From Duganella sp. CF458 (lineage in GTDB: Bacteria > Pseudomonadota > Gammaproteobacteria > Burkholderiales > Burkholderiaceae_D), in assembly GCF_900113115.1 (NCBI RefSeq), contig NZ_FOOF01000013.1, forward strand, positions 146,024 to 210,023: 64,000 nucleotides of DNA, given 5' to 3'. Positions 25,059 to 33,637 of the stretch are shown here, piece by piece. The notes beneath the pieces were generated by a model that was not told the origin of the DNA, did not search any database, and saw only the letters and a list, made by a program, of their open reading frames with translations. Both the position numbers and the translations under genes were made by a program. Each line of letters starts with the position of its first letter. Position 1 is the stretch's first letter.

Positions 25059-25085
25059 CAGTTTGCGTTCACTGTATTGCCGGTT

Positions 25086-26168
25086 CTAGCGCCCAGCAAA
25101 TTCGTTCAAATAGTCGACCAGCGCTTGCACGCCCTCGATCGGCATCGCGTTATAGATCGATGCCCGCATACCACCGACGGACTTGTGGCCCTTCAGCTGC
25201 AACAGCCCGCGCGCCTTCGCGCCGGCCAGGAATGCTTCATTTTTCGATTCGTCGCGCAGGTAGAACGGAATGTTCATGCGCGAACGGAATTCTTTTGCGA
25301 CGCGATTCTGGTAGAAGTCGTCGGCGTCGAGCGCCTGGTACAGCAGCTCGGCTTTCTCAATATTACGCTTTTCCATGGCGGCCAGGCCGCCCCGCTTCTT
25401 CAGCCACTGGAACACCAGCCCGGCAATATAAATGCCGTAGGTCGGTGGCGTGTTGTACATCGATTCATTCTCCGCCACGTTCTTGAAATCGAAGGCGGAA
25501 GGGCAGAACGGCAGCGCCTTGCCGATCAGGTCATTGCGCACGATCACCACAGTGACGCCGGCCGGGCCGATATTCTTTTGCGCGCCGCCGAAGATGACGC
25601 CGTACTTGCTGACGTCCACCGGGCGCGACAGGATATGGGACGACATGTCGGCCACGATATCGGTCCCGCCCTGCGCGGTCGGCACGAAGTTGAACTCGAC
25701 GCCGTCAATCGTCTCGTTGGTACAGATGTGCAGGTAGGACGCGCCCGGGGTCAGTTTCCATTCCGCCTGGTCCGGCACGCGGTCGAAACCGGTTGCCTGC
25801 GACGAAGCGGCCACGTTGACGCGGGCATAGCGCGCCGCTTCCTTGATCGACTTGCTGGACCAGGAGCCGGTCTGCACGAAATCGATGGTGCTGTCGGCGC
25901 CGCCGCACAGGTTCATCGGCAGCACGGCATTTTGCGACAAGCCGCCGCCCTGCATGAACAGGATCTTGTAGTTGTCCGGCACAGCCAGCAGCTCGCGCAG
26001 GTCTCGTTCGGCAGCCTTGTAGATCGAAATGAATTCAGGCCCGCGGTGGCTCATCTCCATGACGGACATCCCGCTGCCCTGCCAGTCCAGCATTTCAGCG
26101 GCCGCCTGTTGCAGCACTTCCTTTGGCAGCACGGCCGGGCCGGCGGAGAAATTGTAGATGTTCGCCAC
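25086..26168 (-). CDS. serC: Phosphoserine aminotransferase
   Basis: The 360-residue PLP enzyme makes phosphoserine, and also acts in pyridoxine synthesis in many bacteria. It opens 'IYNFSAGPAVLPKEVLQQA', and the PLP lysine is in 'FGGAQKNIGPAGVTVVIVR'. 'MSHRGPEF' and 'CTNETIDGVEF' complete the pattern. Length equals the usual 360-362. It is downstream of two DUF2059 genes and gyrA and heads the amino-acid part of the cluster. Confidence 0.97.
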   Translation of the reverse strand: MANIYNFSAGPAVLPKEVLQQAAAEMLDWQGSGMSVMEMSHRGPEFISIYKAAERDLRELLAVPDNYKILFMQGGGLSQNAVLPMNLCGGADSTIDFVQTGSWSSKSIKEAARYARVNVAASSQATGFDRVPDQAEWKLTPGASYLHICTNETIDGVEFNFVPTAQGGTDIVADMSSHILSRPVDVSKYGVIFGGAQKNIGPAGVTVVIVRNDLIGKALPFCPSAFDFKNVAENESMYNTPPTYGIYIAGLVFQWLKKRGGLAAMEKRNIEKAELLYQALDADDFYQNRVAKEFRSRMNIPFYLRDESKNEAFLAGAKARGLLQLKGHKSVGGMRASIYNAMPIEGVQALVDYLNEFAGR

Positions 26169-26179
26169 TTCGAGACTCC

Positions 26180-26686
26180 TTACTTCGTTTGTTCGACAAT
26201 GCGCTTCGCGCGTTCCTGCATCAGCTTTTGTGCGGCCTGGGCACTTTCGCCCATCAGCACCGGCATGACTTCCAGCGATTTCTTGCCGATCGGGCTGCGG
26301 TAAAACGCCGTCAAGGCCTTCACTTCATCCTGCGTGAAATGGCGGGCATACAGCGGCACCACCTGGTTGTACAGCTCGTCGACCATTTTCGGATCGTTCA
26401 AGTCCTTTTGCAGGGCAGTGGTGATGACCGGCATGCGGCGTTCGACGTTTGCCATTTCGGCCTTGCGCTGCTCGTCGTTGAGCTTTGGATTATTGCGCAC
26501 CACCGCCTCCGCACGTATGCGCAGGATCTGCGGCAGCGCCTTCGCCAGGTTTTGCAGCGAGGAAGCCATGTTGGCGCGTGCGCCGGTGGTGTCCATCAGC
26601 TCACGGATGGAAGCCTCGCTTGGCGGCGCTGCATGGGCGGCAGCGGCGAAGGCGAATACTGCGGCGGCGAAGGCGATCTTCTTCAT
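26180..26686 (-). CDS. DUF2059 periplasmic protein (copy B)
   Basis: The 168-residue protein has a signal peptide (1-19, AAAVFAFAAAAHA). An all-helical DUF2059 domain follows, with the family block 'NQVVPLYARHFTQDEVKALTAFYRSPIGKKSLEVMPVLMGES' near residues 108-150. It is a paralogue of the gene just upstream and shares the same block. The function of the family is unknown. It lies 11 bases before serC, so it belongs to that transcript. Confidence 0.85.
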   Translation of the reverse strand: MKKIAFAAAVFAFAAAAHAAPPSEASIRELMDTTGARANMASSLQNLAKALPQILRIRAEAVVRNNPKLNDEQRKAEMANVERRMPVITTALQKDLNDPKMVDELYNQVVPLYARHFTQDEVKALTAFYRSPIGKKSLEVMPVLMGESAQAAQKLMQERAKRIVEQTK

Positions 26687-26695
26687 GCTTGCTCC

Positions 26696-27232
26696 TTAGT
26701 TTTTACGGAACTGCTCCATTGCTTTCTGAATGCGCGGGCCGGTAATGCGCTGGCCGATCGCCATCGATTCCGCCATCACCTGGGGCATCAGCTGCATGCT
26801 CTTCATGCCGACCGGAGTACGGTAGTAAGCCGCGATCTGTTTCAATTCGTCGGCGGTGAAGTGGCGCGAGTACAGCGCGATCATTTCATTTTCCATGTCC
26901 GCCATCACGCCAGGGTCGCTCAGGACGCCGCTCACTACTTCGGCCACTTTCGGCAGCTCTGCTTCCATCTTCAGCAGCGCGTCTTTGCGCTTCGCCTCGG
27001 TCAGCCTGGAGTCGGCCTTGATCGCCGCTTCCATCTGCTGTCGCATGATGCCAGGCAAAGTCTTGGACATCTGGTCCATCGACGCCTTCCACATGGAGCG
27101 GTAGTTCATCGCGTCCAGCAGGTCGCGCACGGCGGCGGCATTGGCCGCAGCCGGTACAGGCGCCTGGTCGGCGGCAAACGCGCCCTGGACCAGTGCCAGG
27201 GAAGCGATCAAGGCTACGACGATTCTCTTCAT
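26696..27232 (-). CDS. DUF2059 periplasmic protein (copy A)
   Basis: The 178-residue protein has a signal peptide (1-20, ending GAFAA). The DUF2059 core 'MIALYSRHFTADELKQIAAYYRTPVGMKSMQLMPQVM' lies near residues 117-155, clearly homologous to copy B next door. The two probably arose by tandem duplication and have since diverged. It lies after the gyrA terminator and about 10 bases before copy B. No catalytic residues are recognisable. Confidence 0.85.
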   Translation of the reverse strand: MKRIVVALIASLALVQGAFAADQAPVPAAANAAAVRDLLDAMNYRSMWKASMDQMSKTLPGIMRQQMEAAIKADSRLTEAKRKDALLKMEAELPKVAEVVSGVLSDPGVMADMENEMIALYSRHFTADELKQIAAYYRTPVGMKSMQLMPQVMAESMAIGQRITGPRIQKAMEQFRKN

Positions 27233-27261
27233 TGTTTATGCGTTTTTCGAATTTGGGGGTT

Positions 27262-27306
27262 GAAAAAACTAACGGGCCCGGCCTGATCACTCAGACGGGG
27301 CCCGTT
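27262..27306 (-). terminator. Rho-independent terminator of gyrA
   Basis: On the minus strand, AACGGGCCCC and GGGCCCGTT form a long GC stem around a 14-base loop, followed by AGTTTTTT. It sits 12 bases after the gyrA stop codon and separates gyrA from the DUF2059-serC transcript. Confidence 0.85.
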
Positions 27307-27317
27307 GCGGGTCAGCC

Positions 27318-29945
27318 TTATTCGGCTGCTGCGCCGCCGTCTGCTTCCGCTTCCGCCTCCGGCTCGTCGGCGTCCGCCTCCATGATGCGCTGCAAGCCGG
27401 ACAGCTTGGTGCCGTCTTCCACCGCGATCAGGGTCACACCCTGAGTCGCGCGGCCCATCTCGCGGATCTCGGAAACGCGGGTACGAATCAGCACGCCGCC
27501 GGTGGTGATCAGCATGATCTCGTCGGTCTTGGTGACCAGGGTCGCCGCCACCACCTTGCCGTTACGCTCGGAGGTCTGGATCGCGATCATGCCCTTGGTA
27601 CCGCGGCCGTGGCGGGTGTACTCGGTGATCGGGGTACGCTTGCCGAAACCGTTCTCGGTTGCGGTCAGCACCGACTGCTCTTCGTTTTCCGCCACCAGCA
27701 GCGCGATCACGTTCTGGCCTTCTTCCAGGTTCATGCCGCGCACACCGCGCGCGGTACGGCCCATCGGACGCACATCGTTCTCGTCGAAACGCACCGCCTT
27801 GCCGGCGTCGGAGAACAGCATCACATCGTGCTTGCCGTCGGTCAGCGCAGCGCCGATCAGGAAGTCGCCGTCATCCAGGTCGACCGCAATGATGCCGGCC
27901 TTACGTGGATTGGAGAAGTCCTTCAGCGGGGTCTTCTTCACGGTACCCAGGCTGGTCGACATGAAGACGTAGTGGTCTTCCGGGAAGGTGCGGTTTTCGC
28001 CGGACAGCGGCAGCACCACGGTGATCTTCTCGTTGTCCTGCAGCGGGAACATGTTCACGATCGGCTTGCCGCGCGAAGTGCGCGAGCCTTGCGGCACTTC
28101 CCATACCTTCAGCCAGTACATGCGGCCGCGGTTGGAGAAGCACAGGATGTAGTCGTGGGTGTTGGCGATGAACAGCTGGTCGATCCAGTCCTCATCCTTG
28201 GTCGCCGCCGCCTGCTTGCCACGGCCGCCGCGCTTCTGGGCACGGTATTCGGACAGCGGCTGGGCCTTCATATAGCCCATGTGCGACAGGGTCACCACCA
28301 TGTCCTGCGGCGTGATCAGGTCTTCGGTTTCCAGGTCGGTCGCGTTGTTCTCGATATTCGAACGGCGCGGATCCTTGTCGCCGAATTCCAGCATCGAGGC
28401 GTTCAGTTCGTCGGTAATGATCGCGGTCACGCGGGCCGGCTTGGACAGGATGTCCAGCAGGTCGGCGATCAGGGCCATCACGTCCTTGTACTCGTTGACG
28501 ATCTTGTCCTGTTCCAGGCCGGTCAGGCGCTGCAGGCGCATTTGCAGGATTTCGCCTGCCTGTTCGTCGGACAGCTTGTACAGGCCATCGGCTTGCAGGC
28601 CGTAGTGCTTCGGCAGGTGCTCCGGACGGAAGGCTTCGATGCCGCCCTGGCCTTCTTCGCCGGTGCGCTTCAGCATTTCGCGCACGATGGACGAATCCCA
28701 GCCGCGCGCCATCAGTTCCTGCTTCGCTATCGGCGGCGTCGGTGCAGCCTTGATGATGGCGATGAAATCGTCGATGTTCGCCAGTGCAACCGCCAGGCCT
28801 TCCAGCACGTGGCCGCGTTCGCGCGCCTTGCGCAGTTCGTACACGGTACGGCGCGTGACGACTTCGCGGCGGTGCGACAGGAAGGTCGCCAGCAGGTCCT
28901 TCAGGTTCATCAGCTTCGGCTGGCCGTCCACCAGGGCCACCATGTTCATGCCGAAGGTGTCCTGCAACTGGGTCTGCTTGTACAGGTTGTTCAGCACCAC
29001 TTCCGGCACTTCACCGCGTTTCAGCTCGATCACCACGCGCATGCCCGACTTGTCGGACTCGTCGCGGATGTCGGAAATGCCTTCCAGCTTCTTGTCGCGC
29101 ACGTTCTCGGCGATGCGCTCCAGCAGGGACTTCTTGTTGACCTGGTATGGCAGCTCGTCCACGATGATCGCGGTGCGGCCGCCTTCCTTGCCGTATTCCT
29201 CGAAGTGGGTCTTGGCGCGCATCACCACGCGGCCACGGCCGGTGCGGTAGCCATCGCGCACGCCGGACACGCCGTAAATCGTGCCGCCGGTCGGGAAGTC
29301 CGGCGCCGGGATCAGTTCGATCAGTTCGTCGATCGAGCAATCCGGGTTGTTCAGCACGTGCAGCGCGCCGTTGATCACTTCCGTCAGGTTGTGCGGCGGG
29401 ATGTTGGTGGCCATACCCACGGCGATACCGGACGAACCATTGATCAGCAAGTTAGGAATCTTGGTCGGCAGGACGGTAGGCTCTTTCTCCTTGCCGTCGT
29501 AGTTGGGCGCGAAATCGACGGTTTCCTTGTCGATGTCGGCCAGCAGTTCCGCCGAAATCTTGTCCAGGCGGCACTCGGTATAACGCATCGCCGCGGCGTT
29601 GTCGCCGTCGATGGAACCGAAGTTGCCCTGGCCGTCGACCAGCATATAGCGCAGCGAGAAGTCCTGTGCCATACGCACCAGCGTGTCGTAAATCGACGCG
29701 TCGCCGTGCGGGTGGTACTTACCCATGACTTCACCCACGACACGGGCGCATTTCACGTAAGGGCGGTTCCACACGTTGTTCAGTTCGTGCATCCCGAAGA
29801 GTACGCGGCGGTGCACAGGCTTCAGGCCGTCGCGAGCGTCAGGCAGAGCTCGGCCAACGATCACGCTCATGGCGTAATCGAGGTAGCTCTTGCGCATCTC
29901 TTCTTCGAGGGAAATTGGGATTGTTTCTTTTGCGAATTGATCCAT
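27318..29945 (-). CDS. gyrA: DNA gyrase subunit A
   Basis: The 875-residue type II topoisomerase subunit has its catalytic tyrosine at Tyr122 in 'AAAMRYTECRL'. The quinolone-determining region reads H80-G-D-A83-S-I-Y-D87, so position 83 is Ala and 87 is the usual Asp. C-terminal beta-pinwheel repeats are visible from about residue 530 and include the GyrA-box-like 'QKRGGRGKQA'. The extreme C-terminus is acidic (EADADEPEAEAEAD). Length and layout are standard. It heads the minus-strand block and diverges from the ompA-like gene. Confidence 0.97.
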   Translation of the reverse strand: MDQFAKETIPISLEEEMRKSYLDYAMSVIVGRALPDARDGLKPVHRRVLFGMHELNNVWNRPYVKCARVVGEVMGKYHPHGDASIYDTLVRMAQDFSLRYMLVDGQGNFGSIDGDNAAAMRYTECRLDKISAELLADIDKETVDFAPNYDGKEKEPTVLPTKIPNLLINGSSGIAVGMATNIPPHNLTEVINGALHVLNNPDCSIDELIELIPAPDFPTGGTIYGVSGVRDGYRTGRGRVVMRAKTHFEEYGKEGGRTAIIVDELPYQVNKKSLLERIAENVRDKKLEGISDIRDESDKSGMRVVIELKRGEVPEVVLNNLYKQTQLQDTFGMNMVALVDGQPKLMNLKDLLATFLSHRREVVTRRTVYELRKARERGHVLEGLAVALANIDDFIAIIKAAPTPPIAKQELMARGWDSSIVREMLKRTGEEGQGGIEAFRPEHLPKHYGLQADGLYKLSDEQAGEILQMRLQRLTGLEQDKIVNEYKDVMALIADLLDILSKPARVTAIITDELNASMLEFGDKDPRRSNIENNATDLETEDLITPQDMVVTLSHMGYMKAQPLSEYRAQKRGGRGKQAAATKDEDWIDQLFIANTHDYILCFSNRGRMYWLKVWEVPQGSRTSRGKPIVNMFPLQDNEKITVVLPLSGENRTFPEDHYVFMSTSLGTVKKTPLKDFSNPRKAGIIAVDLDDGDFLIGAALTDGKHDVMLFSDAGKAVRFDENDVRPMGRTARGVRGMNLEEGQNVIALLVAENEEQSVLTATENGFGKRTPITEYTRHGRGTKGMIAIQTSERNGKVVAATLVTKTDEIMLITTGGVLIRTRVSEIREMGRATQGVTLIAVEDGTKLSGLQRIMEADADEPEAEAEADGGAAAE

Positions 29946-30208
29946 TGGCGGGTCGATCTAGTGTCTAGGCATACAAGCCTGCGATTTTAGCATGGCGTCA
30001 AGGCGGCCGGACGAAAGTCATCGGGTTGACATAAATGCACCGTATTATGCCCCTTATGTTGCAACAAAACAACATTTTGGTCAAATGCACGAAACTGGGC
30101 TGTTCCTCCAGTTTTGATGCGGTTTTGCGAAATATGGCAAAATGGTCGAGAAACTAATGAAATACCTAGTTTTATTAGCGTTACCCCCCGATTAAGGAAA
30201 AGACCAAT
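29946..30208. promoter_or_regulatory. Divergent promoter region of gyrA and the ompA-like gene
   Basis: The 263-base intergenic region contains a consensus -35 box TTGACA near 30028 on the plus strand, AT-rich stretches (ATATGGCAAAATGG and TAGTTTTATTAG) nearer the ompA-like gene, and TTGACG/TAAAAT-like boxes on the minus strand near 29990-30002. Spacing between boxes is not ideal, so no start site can be fixed. A long 5' UTR for the ompA-like mRNA is likely. AAGGAAAAG upstream of 30209 is its ribosome site. Confidence 0.4.
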
Positions 30209-30931
30209 ATGAAGAAAATCCTCGCCACCGTGTTTGCTGCGTCTTCCGTTCTGGCCGGCCCTGTGCTAGCACAAGACAAGCCGACCGCTCCTCCGTTCGC
30301 ACCAGTGACCCAGGACATCAAGGCCGCGACGCCTAAGAGCGCCTATGTGCAGGATGCCCGTGGCATCATCGCCCGCAATCCATTCGGCCTGTGCTGGCGC
30401 ACCGGTTACTGGACCCCGGCCGACGCCGTGCCAGGTTGCGACCTGCCGCTCTGCACCCCACCGGAAGAGCTGAAAGATGGCAAGTGCGTGCTGCCTCCGC
30501 CACCACCAGCACCAGAGCAACCACCAGTCGCGGTGCCGCCAGTGGCAACCCCGGCAGCCCCAACCGCCGTACCGACCGCTGAGAAAGTATCCTTCGCAGC
30601 CGACGCCTTCTTCGACTACGACAAGGCCGTGCTGAAGCCGGAAGCGAAAGAAAAGCTGGACGAAATGGCCGACAAGCTGAACGGCATCAACCTGGAAGTG
30701 ATCATCGGCGTCGGCCACACCGACTCCATGGGCACCGACCAGTACAACGACAAGCTGTCGCTGCGCCGCGCTGAAGCCGTCAAAGCGTACCTGCTGAGCA
30801 AAGGCGTGGAAGCCAACCGCGTATACACCGAAGGCAAGGGCGAGAAGCAGCCAGTAGCGGACAACAAGACCGCCGAAGGCCGCGCCCAGAACCGTCGCGT
30901 GGAAATCGAGGTCGTTGGCACCAAGAAGTAA
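30209..30931 (+). CDS. OmpA-family outer membrane protein
   Basis: The 240-residue protein has a signal peptide (1-22, MKKILATVFAASSVLAGPVLAQ). A short N-terminal region follows with a Cys pair ('CWRTGYWTPADAVPGCDLPLC'), then a Pro/Ala/Val-rich linker at about residues 95-122. The C-terminal OmpA-like peptidoglycan-binding domain is at about 125-238 ('FFDYDKAVLKPEAKEKL', 'VGHTDSMGTDQYN', 'AQNRRVEIEV'). It lacks the eight-stranded barrel, as is typical for the small OmpA proteins of Burkholderiales. It has its own promoter region and a strong terminator, so it is a monocistronic, probably abundant gene. Confidence 0.92.
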   Translation: MKKILATVFAASSVLAGPVLAQDKPTAPPFAPVTQDIKAATPKSAYVQDARGIIARNPFGLCWRTGYWTPADAVPGCDLPLCTPPEELKDGKCVLPPPPPAPEQPPVAVPPVATPAAPTAVPTAEKVSFAADAFFDYDKAVLKPEAKEKLDEMADKLNGINLEVIIGVGHTDSMGTDQYNDKLSLRRAEAVKAYLLSKGVEANRVYTEGKGEKQPVADNKTAEGRAQNRRVEIEVVGTKK

Positions 30932-30955
30932 TTCCCGGCGCATCAGCGCTATTGC

Positions 30956-30983
30956 AGCCCCGCCCCGAGCGGGGCTTTTTTTG
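30956..30983 (+). terminator. Rho-independent terminator of the ompA-like gene
   Basis: The stem AGCCCCGC / GCGGGGCT with a 5-base loop is followed by a run of seven T residues. It sits 25 bases after the stop codon and is a textbook terminator. Confidence 0.92.
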
Positions 30984-30996
30984 GAAAGAAACAATT

Positions 30997-31079
30997 GTCC
31001 CCCTGGGGTCAGGAACGAATCGGACTTTTGATTCCTTGATGCAGGAAATGTCCACATCGTTCCTGACCCCAGCTTGGAC
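30997..31079. repeat. Inverted repeat of GGGTCA-core family, copy 4
   Basis: The arms CTGGGGTCAGGAACGA (ending 31018) and TCGTTCCTGACCCCAG (starting 31057) are perfect over 16 bases. They extend imperfectly outward through GTCC...GGAC. A 38-base centre separates them. The element fills the space between the ompA terminator and the ubiG start. Confidence 0.82.
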
Positions 31080-31101
31080 ATTTTTCCAGTATCATCCGGG
31101 C

Positions 31102-31797
31102 ATGAACGCCGACCCATTAGAACTGCAAAAATTCAGCGAACTGGCCCATCACTGGTGGGATCCCACTTCCGAATTCAAACCCCTGCACGAAATCAATCCT
31201 CTGCGCCTGGAATGGATCAACGCCCGCGCCCCGCTGGCCGGGAAGAACGTGATCGATATCGGCTGCGGCGGGGGGATCCTGTCCGAATCCATGGCCCGCA
31301 AAGGCGCCAAGGTTACCGGCATCGACCTGTCCGAAAAAGCCCTGAAAGTGGCCGACCTGCATAGCCTGGAATCCGGCGTGCCGGTACGCTACAAGCTGAT
31401 CGCCGCGGAGGAAATGGCGGCGCAGGAAGCCGGCCAGTATGACGTGGTGACCTGCATGGAAATGCTGGAACACGTTCCCGACCCAGGTGCCATCGTGCGC
31501 GCAGCAGCCACCCTGGTAAAACCGGGCGGCCACGTGTTCTTCTCCACCCTGAACCGCAACCCGAAGGCCTACCTGTTCGCGGTGATCGGCGCCGAGTACC
31601 TGCTGCGCATGCTCCCCAAGGGCACGCACGATTATGAAAAGTTCATCACTCCAGCCGAACTGTCGCAATACGTGCGCACTGCTGGCTTGCAGGTAGATGC
31701 CTTGAAAGGCATGGGCTACAATCCGCTCACCAAGGTCTACTCCCTGAACAACGACACCAGCGTTAATTACCTGGTGGCCTGCACCCGCCCTGAATAA
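31102..31797 (+). CDS. ubiG: Ubiquinone biosynthesis O-methyltransferase
   Basis: The 231-residue SAM-dependent methyltransferase performs both O-methylations of ubiquinone synthesis. The SAM-binding motif 'VIDIGCGGGILSESMARKGA' is at residues about 50-69. 'VTCMEMLEHVPDP' and 'HVFFSTLNRNPKAYL' are UbiG-typical, as is the N-terminal 'FSELAHHWWDPTSEFKPLHEINPLRLEW'. I took the ATG at 31102 because the longer frame reads through the repeat at 30997-31079. It is followed by gph with a 46-base gap, a common betaproteobacterial pair. Confidence 0.95.
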   Translation: MNADPLELQKFSELAHHWWDPTSEFKPLHEINPLRLEWINARAPLAGKNVIDIGCGGGILSESMARKGAKVTGIDLSEKALKVADLHSLESGVPVRYKLIAAEEMAAQEAGQYDVVTCMEMLEHVPDPGAIVRAAATLVKPGGHVFFSTLNRNPKAYLFAVIGAEYLLRMLPKGTHDYEKFITPAELSQYVRTAGLQVDALKGMGYNPLTKVYSLNNDTSVNYLVACTRPE

Positions 31798-31843
31798 AGC
31801 CAGGCGGCCTGCGCGCCGCCTGCTTCGAAAGCCCTCCCCCATC

Positions 31844-32536
31844 ATGAGCCTGTTCCCAGCCCCGCGCGCCATCTTGTTTGACCTGGATGGCACCCTGGCC
31901 GACACCGCCCCCGACCTGGCCGCCGCCATCAACCTGCTGCGCACCGTGCGCGGGTTGGAGCCGACGCCATATGAGGTGCTGCGCCCGCAGGCGTCGCACG
32001 GCGCTCGCGGCATGATCGGCGTGTCCTTCGGCCTGAAGCCGCAGGACCAAGGCTTTGAAGAACTGCGCGACGGCTTCTTCACCAATTACGAAGCCGCGAT
32101 GGCGGTGCACAGCACCCTGTTCGACGGCATCAACGAACTGCTGGACGGCATTACCGAAGCCGGCCTGCGCTGGGGCATCGTCACCAACAAACCAGCCCGC
32201 TTCACCGACCCGCTGGTGCCGCAGATCGGCCTGGCTCAGGCAAGCTGCGTCGTCTCCGGCGACACCACCCCGCACGCCAAGCCCCACCCTGCGCCCTTGC
32301 TGGAAGCGGCAACCCGCCTTGGCCTGGCGCCGGAAGAATGCTGGTACGTCGGTGACGACCTGCGCGACATCCAGGCCGGCCGGGCCGCCGGCATGCGCAC
32401 GGTGGCCTGCCAGTGGGGCTATTGCGGACCGGTCGAGCCGGCCACCTGGGGCGCCGACCACTTGCTGGCCTCCCCTGCCGACCTGCTGGCCCTGATCCGC
32501 GCAACCGTACCATCCCCGACACCGTTGGCCGCCTAG
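31844..32536 (+). CDS. gph: Phosphoglycolate phosphatase (HAD superfamily)
   Basis: The 230-residue HAD-IA hydrolase has motif I 'ILFDLDGTLADTAPDL' (nucleophile Asp in F-D-L-D-G-T), motif II 'IVTNKPARF', motif III Lys in 'HAKPHPAPLL' and motif IV 'WYVGDDLRDIQAGRAAGM'. The helical cap is at about residues 20-90. It removes phosphate from 2-phosphoglycolate, formed during repair or oxygenase reactions. Its position after ubiG supports the assignment, although related HAD enzymes (for example UbiG-linked MupP-like phosphatases) cannot be ruled out. Confidence 0.88.
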   Translation: MSLFPAPRAILFDLDGTLADTAPDLAAAINLLRTVRGLEPTPYEVLRPQASHGARGMIGVSFGLKPQDQGFEELRDGFFTNYEAAMAVHSTLFDGINELLDGITEAGLRWGIVTNKPARFTDPLVPQIGLAQASCVVSGDTTPHAKPHPAPLLEAATRLGLAPEECWYVGDDLRDIQAGRAAGMRTVACQWGYCGPVEPATWGADHLLASPADLLALIRATVPSPTPLAA

Positions 32537-32551
32537 AAACATCGTTACAAC

Positions 32552-32579
32552 TTGCCCAACAGCAATAAGTTTCTATACT
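32552..32579 (+). promoter_or_regulatory. Probable sigma-70 promoter of the 324-aa unknown gene
   Basis: TTGCCC (32552-32557) and TATACT (32574-32579) are separated by 16 bases in the gap after gph. A start about 7 bases further would give a 5' leader of roughly 35 bases before the ATG at 32622, which has GGGAG as ribosome site. Confidence 0.5.
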
Positions 32580-32621
32580 ATAGTCAGTAACGATTACAGG
32601 AAAAGGGCATCGGGAGACTTT

Positions 32622-33596
32622 ATGGACGGGGACGAGAACAACGAGGCAGCGCTCCCACCACGCAGCAGCGCGCCGCAAGCCTGGGATGCCTCCGTTGCCG
32701 AAAGCCGCTTTTACTGGTACGACCTGCTGGTTAACGACCCGCTGGTGCCCGACTTCCGCGATCCGATCGGCCGCTACCAGCGCCGCATGCAGTTCGCGCT
32801 GGACGCGACCATGGAAAAGCAGCTGCTGTTCTTCGTTGTTTCCCGCCCCCGCCTGCGCTTCGACATGAAGAAAGGCACCAGTTGGGGCTTTTTCGGCCTG
32901 AAACTGACCGTACCGCTGCTGGCCGGCACCGACAACCGCAAGGAATCGATCACGCTCGAACTGGAAGTGCCGTTCGAAGCGACCTTCAAGAAGCCGATCG
33001 TCACCCTGCACGACAAGTACATCACCCTGAACTGGGGCGCGCTGACGGAATGCTATTCCGCACACGACCTGCTGCAGAAATTCCCGAATGACCTGAAGTA
33101 CGAAAGCAACGTGCAGTTCGTCGGCATCACGCGCGATCCGCAGTCCCGCCTGGCCAAAGGCCGGCTGCCTTCCGTCAACCGCATCATGGAAGACAACGAC
33201 GGCGCCTTCGACACCTTCCTGCTGGTCAAACGCATGGATGTGAAGGTTGAAACCGCGGTGCAAGACCCGCTCAGCGAAGCCTCCGCCCGCTCGCACAGCG
33301 AAGTGATGGAAGGCGCACTGATCCGCTACTTCGAAGGCGAAAAGCCAGCCCACCACGGCACCATAGAGAACAACAGCCGACGCGACCGCGTGGCTGGGCT
33401 GGTCGAGACTTACCAGCTTGACAGGCTCACCGTCGATCTCGGCTTCAAGGAAGCCGACAGCTTCCACGACCTCAAGTCCGCCATCGTGCCGGTCTCACGC
33501 CGCCACCTGGTCGAATTCACCTTCGGCCCCGGCGGTGACATCCGCTCCAGCCGCCTTCCCGACGACGCCCGCCCACTGGTTTCGCTCGAAGAGTGA
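32622..33596 (+). CDS. Unrecognised 324-aa soluble protein
   Basis: I do not recognise this protein. It has no signal peptide or membrane segment. The first 20 residues are acidic and Pro/Ala-rich. The rest is mixed alpha/beta with several aromatic-rich strands ('FYWYDLLVNDPLVPDFRDPIGRYQRRMQF' near 30-58, 'KGTSWGFFGLKLTVPLLAG' near 85-104). No Cys-pair, P-loop or His-cluster motif is visible. It has its own probable promoter and ends 41 bases before ssrA. GC content and codon use match the core genome, so it is probably a native lineage-specific gene and not a recent arrival. Confidence 0.8.
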   Translation: MDGDENNEAALPPRSSAPQAWDASVAESRFYWYDLLVNDPLVPDFRDPIGRYQRRMQFALDATMEKQLLFFVVSRPRLRFDMKKGTSWGFFGLKLTVPLLAGTDNRKESITLELEVPFEATFKKPIVTLHDKYITLNWGALTECYSAHDLLQKFPNDLKYESNVQFVGITRDPQSRLAKGRLPSVNRIMEDNDGAFDTFLLVKRMDVKVETAVQDPLSEASARSHSEVMEGALIRYFEGEKPAHHGTIENNSRRDRVAGLVETYQLDRLTVDLGFKEADSFHDLKSAIVPVSRRHLVEFTFGPGGDIRSSRLPDDARPLVSLEE

Positions 33597-33622
33597 CGCG
33601 GACGAAAAGATTCAGGTAAAAT
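33593..33622 (+). promoter_or_regulatory. Possible ssrA promoter
   Basis: GTGACG (33593-33598) and TAAAAT (33617-33622) with an 18-base spacer lie just upstream of the tmRNA. The -35-like box overlaps the stop codon of the preceding gene. The mature 5' end at 33638 would be produced by RNase P. Confidence 0.4.
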
Positions 33623-33637
33623 ACAACTTCCTTCTGT

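Noticed and set aside
27609..29990. Plus-strand 793-codon frame opposite gyrA
   Set aside because: Shadow of gyrA: His/Arg/Gln-rich, low-complexity translation with no domain.
30028..30060. TTGACA box as a complete ompA promoter
   Set aside because: No -10 box lies at 16-18 bases; TATTAT is only 11 bases away, so I report only a general promoter region.
30952..31101. Longer UbiG start through the repeat element
   Set aside because: The N-terminal extension would encode the terminator and inverted repeat; UbiG proteins begin at the ATG at 31102.
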